A stretch of DNA of 64,000 nucleotides from JBJYKD01 sp049310025 (GTDB lineage: Bacteria; Bacillota; Thermosediminibacteria; Thermosediminibacterales; Tepidanaerobacteraceae), in contig NZ_JBJYKD010000015.1 in the NCBI RefSeq assembly GCF_049310025.1, positions 1-64,000 on the forward strand, read 5' to 3'. The position numbers were made by a program, and so were the translations under genes. The first letter of the stretch is position 1; each line of letters opens with the position of its first letter. The notes beneath the pieces are model-generated. The model saw nothing but the letters and a program-made list of their open reading frames with translations. It had not been told where the DNA came from and searched no databases. Below, in pieces: positions 40,705 to 48,607 of this stretch.

Positions 40705-42324
40705 TTGAGAAAATCAATTATTATTTTAAGAATTTTTACTGCTGCGTGTGTCATACTGCCGGCCGCTGTCCTGATCTTTTCTACCGGCGGGGAGATGCCC
40801 GCATATTTTTCCGGCATGATTGGCCTGGAGCTTGCTATATCTCTGATAGTGTTGAATTTCATGGCTATGTCGGCTTTACGGTTTGAATCTTTTGTAAAAA
40901 TGTGTGTAGAGTCTTCCGGTGATAACGGCAGGAATGCGGGAAACAAACGGTTTTATATGTTCGATGAATCCGTAAAAGATATGCGTTCTTTTATTAAGAA
41001 GGTTAATGGTATTAAGAGGGAGTTGAAGATAGTATCGGAACAGGCGGTATATCTGGCGGAGCAGCTTTCTTGCAGTGTAAAGGATCTGGACGGTTCATAT
41101 GCCCAAATTGTCAATTCCATACAAGGTGTAGCCGCCGGAAGCGAAAAGCAATCCTCCCTATCTTACGAGTCTAAAACTCAACTAGTGAACCTGCTGGAGT
41201 TATCGAGAGATACGTCGGCTAGGGCCGTAAAGGCCGGTAAAGGGTTCAATGAACTCATCCAGGTCATGGACGAGTTTTCCGGTATGGTAAAACTCCTGGT
41301 GGAAAGTATAAACGGCGGTAGCCGGTTAAGCAGCGAATTAGCCCGGGACATGGCAGAACTCCATGAAAATAGCCGGAAGATCAGAGATATTACCATTGCG
41401 GTGGAGAAGGTGGCCGACCAGACCAACCTGCTGGCCCTGAACGCTGCCATAGAAGCGGCTAGGGCGGGGGATTACGGCCGCGGGTTTGCTGTGGTGGCCC
41501 AGGAAATAAGAAAACTGTCCGAGGAGTCCAAGGCGCTGGCAAAAAATATAGGAACGCTTCTTGGAGAAATGGTGGAGCAGGTAAACCGGAATATGGGAAA
41601 GACCGAGGAAAATCTTGAAAGATCAAAAAGGTATGTTCTGCAAGCTCAAAATTCAATGCATGCCGTGGATGAGGTATTAAAAAGCGCTTATGGATTACAA
41701 AAAGAGGTTGATGGAATCCAAAATAATGCAAAAAAACAAGCCGAAGAAGTGGCCACAATAGCGGAGGCTTTTGATGGTATAGTGAAGATTACCGGGGATA
41801 CGGCGGCAGCCTCTCAGCAAGTTGCGGCGGCGGGCGAGGAGCAGAAGGCCGCCATGGAAGAACTGGTAAAGATGTCGAATTACCTTAAGGACACTCAAGA
41901 GAGATTAAATGCCATCATAAAAAGTTTTGGGAATAACATGACTCTGCCTGAAGAAAAGAAAAAATCCCTGGACGTTCTTATCGACATATTGCGCCGGGAA
42001 GCCCGGTCTGCGGAAATGCTGTCTATGGATAAAAACCGGCACAAATTGGTTTTTGATAGACTCCAGAGGGAACATCCGGAATTTCAAATATTATACTCTG
42101 CCGCAAACGGAAAACTTTTTCATATTACCCGGCCTGTAGATATAGAAGATATAGCTTTCAGGCCCTGGTATAACGAGGCCGTCAAGGGCAGCCCGTACAT
42201 TTCCGAGCCCTACGTACCGGTTGGAACTGATGATATGTGTGTGACCATTTCGGTCCCCATAATTGATGAAAGCAGGGGAATCCAGGGCGTGCTTGCTTCC
42301 GATATCCTTGTAAAAGACCTTTGA
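40705..42324 (+). CDS. methyl-accepting chemotaxis protein with C-terminal Cache-like domain
   Basis: A 539-residue receptor. Two membrane segments at the N-terminus (IIILRIFTAACVILPAAVLI and GMIGLELAISLIVLNFMAM) have only a few residues between them. The signalling hairpin is ADQTNLLALNAAIEAARAGD, then GRGFAVVAQEIRKLSEES. The last ~130 residues resemble a Cache sensor (FRPWYNEAVKGSPYISEPYV, ISVPIIDESRGIQGVLASDI) placed after the signalling domain, thus in the cytoplasm. TTG 40705 with AGGGGAG fits best; a start at 40543 would add 54 residues without membrane or domain character. It follows the selenoprotein by 145 bp and may sense its substrate. Confidence 0.85.
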   Translation: MRKSIIILRIFTAACVILPAAVLIFSTGGEMPAYFSGMIGLELAISLIVLNFMAMSALRFESFVKMCVESSGDNGRNAGNKRFYMFDESVKDMRSFIKKVNGIKRELKIVSEQAVYLAEQLSCSVKDLDGSYAQIVNSIQGVAAGSEKQSSLSYESKTQLVNLLELSRDTSARAVKAGKGFNELIQVMDEFSGMVKLLVESINGGSRLSSELARDMAELHENSRKIRDITIAVEKVADQTNLLALNAAIEAARAGDYGRGFAVVAQEIRKLSEESKALAKNIGTLLGEMVEQVNRNMGKTEENLERSKRYVLQAQNSMHAVDEVLKSAYGLQKEVDGIQNNAKKQAEEVATIAEAFDGIVKITGDTAAASQQVAAAGEEQKAAMEELVKMSNYLKDTQERLNAIIKSFGNNMTLPEEKKKSLDVLIDILRREARSAEMLSMDKNRHKLVFDRLQREHPEFQILYSAANGKLFHITRPVDIEDIAFRPWYNEAVKGSPYISEPYVPVGTDDMCVTISVPIIDESRGIQGVLASDILVKDL

Positions 42325-42661
42325 CGGCTGGAGGCAAATATTAGGATATGACTAAATTGTTGGCAAAAAAAGAAATATATAACAAAGAAAAATATTAATT
42401 AATTAACAGAAAAAGAAGGAATTTTTGATTTATTGTAGAATATTAATAATAAAAATAAAATGGGTTACCAAGTATACCTATCCGGATGATGAAAGGAGGG
42501 AGTATTGGTTGCGACTTAAAGAGCAATTAAATATAGAAAGGAGGGATGGGCCGGCGTTAATGGACTCGAAACACTTGTCCGGCAATAATCCTTTTAATCA
42601 TTAAAGTAAAGTGGCAATTAGCTGTTCACCACGGAAATCGATATTTAAAAAGGGGGATATT
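42325..42661 (+). promoter_or_regulatory. leader of the transporter operon with GntR operator, site 3
   Basis: GGGTTAC-CAA-GTATACC at 42462-42478 equals site 2 base for base, and AGGAATT (42417) lies 45 bp upstream. Similarity to the OCD leader extends from about 42411 to 42529, including a GGAGGGAGTATTGGT block behind the operator. A 31-codon frame from TTG 42510, with AGGAGGG upstream, could be a leader peptide but is not conserved in the OCD leader. Nothing else is seen in this stretch. Confidence 0.7.
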
Positions 42662-44116
42662 ATGGAAAATCGCGAGTCTTTTGCCACGAGGTTTGGGTTT
42701 ATAGCAGCCGCCATGGGGCAAGCCATTGGTACCGGCAATGTATGGCGTTTCCCCAGAGTCGCCACCGCCAATGGTGGAGGGCCGTTCATGGTGGCGTATA
42801 TAGTGGCCTTGCTGGTATGGAGCATTCCTTTGTTGATGGCCGAAGTGGTAATAGGCCGCAGGACTAGAAAAGGTACGGTGGGCGCCTTCAGGGATTTGAT
42901 AGGCGAGCGCTACACCTGGATGGGCGGATGGATCGTGGTGGTCTGCTTTGCCCTTGGCGCTTACTATTCGGTTACGATGGGATGGACTTTGAGGTATTTT
43001 TTCTACGGTCTTTTTGGGGTGTTAAAGCCCGGTCTGGATACCCAGGCTCTCTGGGATGGATTTATAGCATCGCCACTACAGGGTGTTTTATTCCACGCGA
43101 TTTCCGTAGGCCTTGCCGCCTTCGTTGTGTTCAGAGGAGTCCAGGGCGGTATTGAAAAAGCGTCCAAGTTTATGATTCCCACCCTTTTTTTACTTCTAAT
43201 AATCGGTATGGTAAGAGCACTTACCCTGCCCAATGCCGTGGGAGGACTAAACTACCTGTTTAACCCCGATTTTGGCAAACTGCTCAGCGGCAAGGTATGG
43301 CTTGAGGCTTTTACCCAGTCCGCATGGTCCACCGGAGCCGGCTGGGGATTTATGATCACCTATGCGGTGTACACCAAACAAAAGGAAGATGTGGCATGCA
43401 ACGGCTTCATCACAGGCCTTGCGGATTCATCCGCCGCTTTGATTGCCGCCATGGCGGTAATTCCCACCATATTCGCCCTTGCGCCCCAGAATGTAAATGA
43501 CGCCATCAGTTCCGGCAATACCGGTTTGACCTTTGTGTGGCTTGCCAAGCTGTTCCCCGAAATGCCCGGGGGTTCAGTAATTGCAACTCTATTTTTCCTG
43601 GCCATGGCCTTTGCTGCGCTGACTTCTCTTTATGCCATGTACGAGGTGACTATCAGAAACTTCATGGATGCCGGATGGTCCCGTAAAAAAGCCGCCACCT
43701 GGGTGGTTGCCCTGAGCTTTATCTGCGGGCTTCCGTCTGCAATCAATATTAACATTTTCAATAATCAGGACCTGGTTTGGGGCGTAGCCCTGCTGGTCAG
43801 CGGTTTGATGGTTGCAATTGCTATTATGAAGTATGGCCTCGAAAAAGCGAGAATTGAAGATATCAATGCGGTGTCAGATATCAAGATAAACAGATGGTGG
43901 AATGCCTGCATCACGCTGTTCCCGGCAATGTTTGCGGTCATATGCGGCTGGTGGCTGTACCAGGAGTTCACCTGGTATCCGGACACATGGTGGAACCCGT
44001 TTGAGGTCTACAGTCCGGCTACTATGTTCATGCAGTGGGGAATTGTAATAATTATTCTCCTTGCCTGCAATAAGACACTGGCCAGAGTAATAAAACCCAA
44101 AGATCTGAGCATGTAA
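42662..44116 (+). CDS. sodium:neurotransmitter symporter (NSS) family transporter
   Basis: A 484-residue transporter of the LeuT fold with about 11-12 membrane segments. TM1 has GFIAAAMGQAIGTGNVWRFP with the unwound region that binds Na+ and substrate, followed by NGGGPFMVAYIVALL. Family members import amino acids or amines with sodium. ATG 42662 with AAGGGGG upstream. The next gene is the matching small subunit, as in MetPS-type alanine/methionine importers. Under operator site 3, so probably imports the substrate of the neighbouring catabolic genes. Confidence 0.92.
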   Translation: MENRESFATRFGFIAAAMGQAIGTGNVWRFPRVATANGGGPFMVAYIVALLVWSIPLLMAEVVIGRRTRKGTVGAFRDLIGERYTWMGGWIVVVCFALGAYYSVTMGWTLRYFFYGLFGVLKPGLDTQALWDGFIASPLQGVLFHAISVGLAAFVVFRGVQGGIEKASKFMIPTLFLLLIIGMVRALTLPNAVGGLNYLFNPDFGKLLSGKVWLEAFTQSAWSTGAGWGFMITYAVYTKQKEDVACNGFITGLADSSAALIAAMAVIPTIFALAPQNVNDAISSGNTGLTFVWLAKLFPEMPGGSVIATLFFLAMAFAALTSLYAMYEVTIRNFMDAGWSRKKAATWVVALSFICGLPSAININIFNNQDLVWGVALLVSGLMVAIAIMKYGLEKARIEDINAVSDIKINRWWNACITLFPAMFAVICGWWLYQEFTWYPDTWWNPFEVYSPATMFMQWGIVIIILLACNKTLARVIKPKDLSM

Positions 44117-44137
44117 TGGCGGAAAAGGGGTGTAAAA

Positions 44138-44251
44138 ATGAGCGCCGGAAGTCTTATAACGATGATTATTGTGCTTGGGATAGCGTGGGGCGGAGCGCTG
44201 TACTGTATAAATATTGCATTTAAATCTCAGAGCGGGAGCAAAAACGAATAG
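44138..44251 (+). CDS. small subunit of NSS transporter (MetS-like)
   Basis: A 37-residue single-span membrane protein (SLITMIIVLGIAWGGALYCI, then a short polar tail). It starts 21 bp after the transporter with AAAAGGGGTG before the ATG. Tiny subunits of this size and position are required by MetP-type NSS transporters of Gram-positive bacteria. Confidence 0.8.
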   Translation: MSAGSLITMIIVLGIAWGGALYCINIAFKSQSGSKNE

Positions 44252-44291
44252 GTACCAAAACCAAATATTATATCGGGAAAAACTTCATTTG

Positions 44292-44320
44292 AAACTGCGA
44301 AATTCTTTTCGCAGTTTTTT
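44292..44320 (+). terminator. terminator of transporter operon
   Basis: AAACTGCGAA (44292-44301) pairs exactly with TTCGCAGTTT (44308-44317) and ends in TTTTTT. Confidence 0.85.
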
Positions 44321-44493
44321 ACACAGTTTATTTAAAGATCAAATTCAAATTTGTGTATAATGCGGCCGGGCAAGGATTCCCGGCGGCATAGCTGACTTAG
44401 AATTGTAACGGAAAAAAATTTAAAAAAACACTGCAAAAATTATAATATAACAAGGAATTAAAAAAAAAAATGTAGAAATATATTAACAAAAGT

Positions 44494-44510
44494 GGGTTAC
44501 CCAGCAGCCC
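44494..44510 (+). promoter_or_regulatory. GntR operator, site 4
   Basis: GGGTTAC-CCA-GCAGCCC, five of seven bases of the right arm kept, 67 bp before the iron-sulfur gene. The upstream stretch (AGGAATT at 44453, then A-run and TAGAAATATAT) closely follows that of site 1. Confidence 0.7.
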
Positions 44511-44577
44511 TGATTTGAGAGAAAATTCGTTTATCTGACTATTTTTTATTACAAAAAAATATGGAGGTGGGGTAAGA

Positions 44578-44883
44578 GTGAGAATAGTAAAACACCCGAT
44601 TTTAACCTTTGAGAGAGGCAGGGAAGTGGAATTTACCTTTGACGGCAGGAAGATGAAGGGTTACGAAGGGGAGCCCATTGCCGCCGCCCTTCATGCAAAC
44701 GGTGTCAGGGTATTAAGCTACAGCAAAAAACTTCACCGGCCCAGGGGATTTTACTGCGCCATAGGCAATTGTTCATCGTGTTTGATGACCGTAAACGGGG
44801 AACCCAATGTTCGCGTATGCACCGAAAAATTGCGGGAAGGTATGGTAATTGAAACCCAAAAAGGAAAGGGGGATCTCAAGTGA
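44578..44883 (+). CDS. [2Fe-2S] subunit of amine/amino-acid dehydrogenase (HcnA / sarcosine oxidase alpha-N like)
   Basis: A 101-residue ferredoxin-like protein with a plant-type [2Fe-2S] site: Cys in FYCAIGNCSSCLMTVNG and RVC. Such subunits occur in HcnABC, hydroxyproline dehydrogenase and related flavin complexes, where they pass electrons between flavins. GTG start with GGAGGTGGGG upstream. Its stop overlaps the GTG of the next gene. Confidence 0.85.
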   Translation: MRIVKHPILTFERGREVEFTFDGRKMKGYEGEPIAAALHANGVRVLSYSKKLHRPRGFYCAIGNCSSCLMTVNGEPNVRVCTEKLREGMVIETQKGKGDLK

Positions 44884-45971
44884 GAAAAACGGAAATTGCC
44901 GTAATCGGGGGAGGCCCCGCCGGGCTCATGGCAGCCCTGGCCGCCGCTGAAATGGGAGCAAATGTGACATTGATAGACAGGAATTCACGGCTCGGCGGTC
45001 AGCTCGTAAAACAGACCCACATGTTTTTCGGTTCGGAGAAGGAGTATGCCTCCATAAGGGGTATTGATATAGGCAGGATCCTGTCGGCTGAAGTTTTGAA
45101 AAACCCGAGAATAGAGACGATGCTGGACTCAACCGTAATAGCCTATTATCCCGATGACGGCGTGCTGGGAGTCGAAGTACAAGAAAGGACATTTATAAAG
45201 ATCAAACCGGAAAGGGTTGTCGTGGCGACCGGGGCCTCGGAAAGATTTCTGCCCTTTATGAACAATGATCTGCCGGGGATATACGGAGCCGGTGCGGTGC
45301 AGACTCTTATGAACGAGCATGGGGTTGTCCCTGGAGAAAACGTATTGATGGTAGGGGCCGGCAACATAGGACTTATTGTAAGTTACCAGTTGATGCAGGC
45401 CGGGGTAAACGTGAAGGCCGTAATAGACGCGGCACCCAACATCGGCGGATACTGGGTGCATGCCTCAAAGATAGCGCGACTTGGCGTACCCATCATGACC
45501 TCTTATACAGTTAAAGCCGCTTATCCCAATGAAATGACGGGGGCTCTGGAGAGAGCCGTGATCTGGCAGGTGGACGATAAGTGGCAGCCGATCCCCGGCA
45601 CCGAAAAGGTGCTCAAGGTGGATGTGATGTGCATTGCGGTGGGCCTTTCGCCTCTGGCGGAGATTTTATGGCAGGCGGGCTGCAAGATGAAGTACGTTCC
45701 ACAGCTCGGAGGCCATGTGGCGCTGAGAAATGAAAACATGGAGACGACCGTATCCGGCATCTATGTGGCTGGAGATGTGGCAGGGGTGGAAGAGGCGAGC
45801 AGCGCCATGATTGAAGGAAGGCTCGCCGGTTTGAATGCGGCGAAAAGCCTTGGTTACGACAATGGCAGCTACAACGAGAAGAGGGAAGAAGCCATTAAAC
45901 AATTGGCCAGCCTTCGCTCGGGTCCTGTGGGTGAAAAGATCAGACAGGGTCTGGCTCAATTAGTTTCATAA
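44880..45971 (+). CDS. FAD/NAD(P)-binding oxidoreductase subunit (HcnB-like)
   Basis: A 363-residue flavoprotein with an N-terminal dinucleotide fold AVIGGGPAGLMAALAAAEMG, a second nucleotide fold VLMVGAGNIGLIVSYQLM and ISGIYVAGDVAGVEEASSAM near the C-terminus. Homologous subunits bind the second flavin and NAD or quinone side of amino-acid dehydrogenases. The start overlaps the preceding gene by 4 bp; the next gene follows after 13 bp. Confidence 0.87.
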   Translation: MRKTEIAVIGGGPAGLMAALAAAEMGANVTLIDRNSRLGGQLVKQTHMFFGSEKEYASIRGIDIGRILSAEVLKNPRIETMLDSTVIAYYPDDGVLGVEVQERTFIKIKPERVVVATGASERFLPFMNNDLPGIYGAGAVQTLMNEHGVVPGENVLMVGAGNIGLIVSYQLMQAGVNVKAVIDAAPNIGGYWVHASKIARLGVPIMTSYTVKAAYPNEMTGALERAVIWQVDDKWQPIPGTEKVLKVDVMCIAVGLSPLAEILWQAGCKMKYVPQLGGHVALRNENMETTVSGIYVAGDVAGVEEASSAMIEGRLAGLNAAKSLGYDNGSYNEKREEAIKQLASLRSGPVGEKIRQGLAQLVS

Positions 45972-45984
45972 GGAGGGGATGAAT

Positions 45985-46482
45985 ATGCTTTCAAAAAATG
46001 GAATTGCCACCGCCGATGACCTTATCTCGAGAATGCCGCCGGCCGAAAGACGAAAAAAAGGTCCGGTGGTGATGATAGAATGCTTCCAGAGGATACCGTG
46101 TAATCCGTGCTTTACAGCGTGTAAACGCGGGGCAATTCAGGAATTTAAAGATATTAACGACACACCAACTGTGGACTACGATAAATGCAACGGGTGCGGT
46201 CTCTGTATAAGCAAATGCCCCGGTCTTGCCATATTTGTGATAGATGAAACCTATTCCGAAAATGAGGCAACGGTTTCGCTTCCATTTGAGTTCTTGCCAC
46301 TCCCCCTTGAGGGGGAAGAAGTGGATTTATTGGATCGAAGCGGTAAAAAAGTAGGGAGAGGCAAGGTGTTAAAAGTTAGAAACGGAAAGTACGAAGATAA
46401 AACCCCGGTTATCACCGTAACGGTTCCAAAAGAGCTTTCAATGGTGGTTAGAAATATTAAAGTTGGGGGCGATGAGAAATGA
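45985..46482 (+). CDS. 4Fe-4S ferredoxin-type subunit
   Basis: A 165-residue protein with Cys in ECFQRIPCNPCFTACKRGAI and a full DKCNGCGLCISKCPGLAIF cluster motif, so probably two [4Fe-4S] sites. The C-terminal ~80 residues form a beta-rich domain without assignment. ATG 45985 is spaced 8 bp from AAGGAGG; ATG 45979 is too close. It overlaps the next gene by 4 bp. This extra ferredoxin is not part of HcnABC and suggests electron delivery to a low-potential carrier. Confidence 0.83.
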   Translation: MLSKNGIATADDLISRMPPAERRKKGPVVMIECFQRIPCNPCFTACKRGAIQEFKDINDTPTVDYDKCNGCGLCISKCPGLAIFVIDETYSENEATVSLPFEFLPLPLEGEEVDLLDRSGKKVGRGKVLKVRNGKYEDKTPVITVTVPKELSMVVRNIKVGGDEK

Positions 46483-46763
46483 AGAGCAAGACCATCATAT
46501 GCCGCTGCGAAGATGTAACCCTTGAGGAAATCGAAGCTTTGATAGAAAAAGGCTACACTTCCATGGATGAGATAAAGCGCATCACACGGTGCGGCATGGG
46601 CCAGTGCCAGGGGCGCACCTGCAGGACGCTGCTTCTGGCCGAGCTCGCGAGGGCTACCAAGACCCATCCCAACGATATAAAGATGACCACGTTCAGGCCC
46701 CCTGTTAAAAATGTAAAAATGTCGGTGATACTGGGAGGTATTCAAGATGAAGAAAACAGCTGA
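46479..46763 (+). CDS. BFD-like [2Fe-2S] protein
   Basis: A 94-residue protein with IICRCEDVTLEEIEALIE and RCGMGQCQGRTCRTLL, the C-x-C ... C-x4-C pattern of bacterioferritin-associated-ferredoxin domains. This domain is usually fused to the HcnB-like subunit; here it is a separate gene. It overlaps its neighbours on both sides. Confidence 0.85.
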   Translation: MKSKTIICRCEDVTLEEIEALIEKGYTSMDEIKRITRCGMGQCQGRTCRTLLLAELARATKTHPNDIKMTTFRPPVKNVKMSVILGGIQDEENS

Positions 46764-47892
46764 AATAGTCATAATTGGAGGCGGGATTTCAGGGCTCGCC
46801 ACGGCCTTTAATCTGGCGTCCCGGGGTATGAAAGATGTCGTGGTCGTTGAAAAAGATTATTTAATGAGCGGTTCTACAGGGCGCTGCGGAGCCGGCGTCA
46901 GGCAGCAGTGGGGTACGGAAATGAACTGCGCGCTTTCCAAGGCCTCCTGCGAGATATTTGAAAACATTAACGAGATACTGGATTACGAGGGCGACATTGA
47001 ATTTAAGCAGGGCGGATACCTCCTCATGGCCATCACCGAAAAAGAGGTGGAACAGTTTAAGAAGAACATTGAACTCCAGCACAGGATGGGGATTAATTCG
47101 GTTCTTCTGACACCCCAAGAAGCCCTGGAAATTGTACCGGAGCTAAATATAGAGGGTATACTTGCCTGCGCTTTCCATCAGAAAGACGGTCATGCCAATC
47201 CATTTCACACCATGGTGGCCTATGCCGAGGCGGCGAAAAGGCACGGCGTTGAAATATACACTTACACAGAAGTGACGGGTATCGATGTGCAGGCAGGCAG
47301 AGTAAAAGGGGTACAGACCAACAGGGGATATATTTCCACGGATAAAATACTGATAGCCGCCGGAGCATGGTCCCGGCATGTGGGAGAACTGGCGGGAGTG
47401 GAGGTGCCGGTGAGGCCGGAGAGGCACCAGATCCTTGTTACCGAACCCGTAAATCCAATTTTGAAGCCAATGATAATGTCTTTTGCCGGCAATATATACC
47501 TCCAGCAGGAACCCGGCGGAGAATTCATAATGGGCTTTGGCCCGGCGGAGCACGAGACATACACTACAACTTCTACATGGGATTTTATAGAAACCATGTG
47601 CAAAAAAGCCACCCATTATCTTCCGTATATGAAAAATGTACGTGTGGTGCGCCAGTGGGCCGGCCTGTATGAGATGTCTCCCGACGCACAGCCCATACTG
47701 GGCAGGGCTGAGGAAGTGGAAGGAGTGTATCTTGCCACGGGATTTTCCGGCCACGGCTTCATGTTTGGCCCCATAACCGGCCAGCTCATGGCGGAATACA
47801 TCCTGGGCCTTCCCACCACCATTCCCATAGACAGGCTGGATGTGGGGAGGTTCAAGAGAGGGGAACTCATCTTCGAGCCGTCGGTGGTGTAA
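46747..47892 (+). CDS. FAD-dependent amine/amino-acid dehydrogenase catalytic subunit (DadA/SoxB/HcnC-like)
   Basis: A 381-residue DAO-fold flavoprotein, the likely substrate-oxidising subunit. It has IVIIGGGISGLATAFNLASRG, GSTGRCGAGVRQQWG, and the C-terminal YLATGFSGHGFMFGPITG. Related enzymes oxidise sarcosine, D-amino acids, proline or hydroxyproline. No His-Cys pair for covalent flavin is obvious. Last of five overlapping genes under operator site 4. Oxidation here could supply electrons for the selenium-dependent reductase. Confidence 0.88.
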   Translation: MKKTAEIVIIGGGISGLATAFNLASRGMKDVVVVEKDYLMSGSTGRCGAGVRQQWGTEMNCALSKASCEIFENINEILDYEGDIEFKQGGYLLMAITEKEVEQFKKNIELQHRMGINSVLLTPQEALEIVPELNIEGILACAFHQKDGHANPFHTMVAYAEAAKRHGVEIYTYTEVTGIDVQAGRVKGVQTNRGYISTDKILIAAGAWSRHVGELAGVEVPVRPERHQILVTEPVNPILKPMIMSFAGNIYLQQEPGGEFIMGFGPAEHETYTTTSTWDFIETMCKKATHYLPYMKNVRVVRQWAGLYEMSPDAQPILGRAEEVEGVYLATGFSGHGFMFGPITGQLMAEYILGLPTTIPIDRLDVGRFKRGELIFEPSVV

Positions 47893-47908
47893 TACAATAT
47901 TTCGAATC

Positions 47909-47940
47909 AGGTAGGGCCTCGAGGTCCTGCCTTTTTTATA
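47909..47940 (+). terminator. terminator of the dehydrogenase operon
   Basis: AGGTAGGGCCTCGAGGTCCTGCCT folds with two mismatches and is followed by TTTTTTA, 17 bp past the stop. Confidence 0.75.
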
Positions 47941-48014
47941 TTATAATTGCATTATAATTTTTTTAGATATATAAGAATAAGGCCCTTAAGATGTCGGTTG
48001 ATGGAATATATTTC

Positions 48015-48430
48015 CTAAAATGAAAGAGCCCGCAGTGACCTGCGCTGCAGCTACCACGAACCTCTGCGTAGCCCACTGCAGCCTTTTTCGGCTGCAATAG
48101 ACCATTACAAAGCCCGTGATAACCTGTGCTCGACCACCATGAGCCCCTGGGAAACCTGCGGCGATCTCCCGACCGCTGCAGATCTCCAGTTAAAAACAAC
48201 AATTCAAATTGTCCTTTAACCTGCGGAACCCATGGTGATCTTAGCTCGAATGCTACGCCTCTTTTTCGACCCCGTGATAACAGTTCGGGCTATCGCGAAG
48301 CCTTACAAGACGCATAGCACTCTGCCCGCCGGCCTGCGCCGAGCCGCAAGACCCGGCGCAGACCTTTGGCCGGCTGCCGGAAAACCCCGTAAAGAGATCT
48401 TCCGGCAGCCTTGGCTCGGCCACTGCGAAC
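48015..48430. other. GC-rich structured intergenic region, function unknown
   Basis: About 700 bp separate the dehydrogenase operon from the next gene. Its middle is much richer in GC than other gaps here and has no convincing frame. It contains hairpins GCAGCC/GGCTGC (48077-48095), a two-step stem GCCGGCC-TGCGCCG / CGGCGCA-GGCCGGC (48328-48374) and an exact 11-bp stem GGCTGCCGGAA/TTCCGGCAGCC (48372-48410) whose left arm shares 3 bases with the previous stem. CCCGTGATAAC occurs twice (48113-48123, 48271-48281). A structured RNA or decayed element is possible; no known RNA class recognised. Confidence 0.5.
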
Positions 48431-48607
48431 CCTTACGCTACTATTTTAACCGTGCTGGATAATATTATGCATGACCCGCCGGATATAAAAATGGTATATT
48501 ATGGTTTGTTTTTTCATATGTTTCTTAAAATCCATTTCCGGAAACCGGGAGTTGGAATGTGTCTAATTTAACCCGCGGTGACGAATAATAATTCCGGAGG
48601 TGAAGAA

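Noticed and set aside
48126..48462. Short frames in the GC-rich intergenic region
   Set aside because: Their translations are rich in Arg, Pro and Cys without family likeness, and they cross strong hairpins; treated as non-coding.
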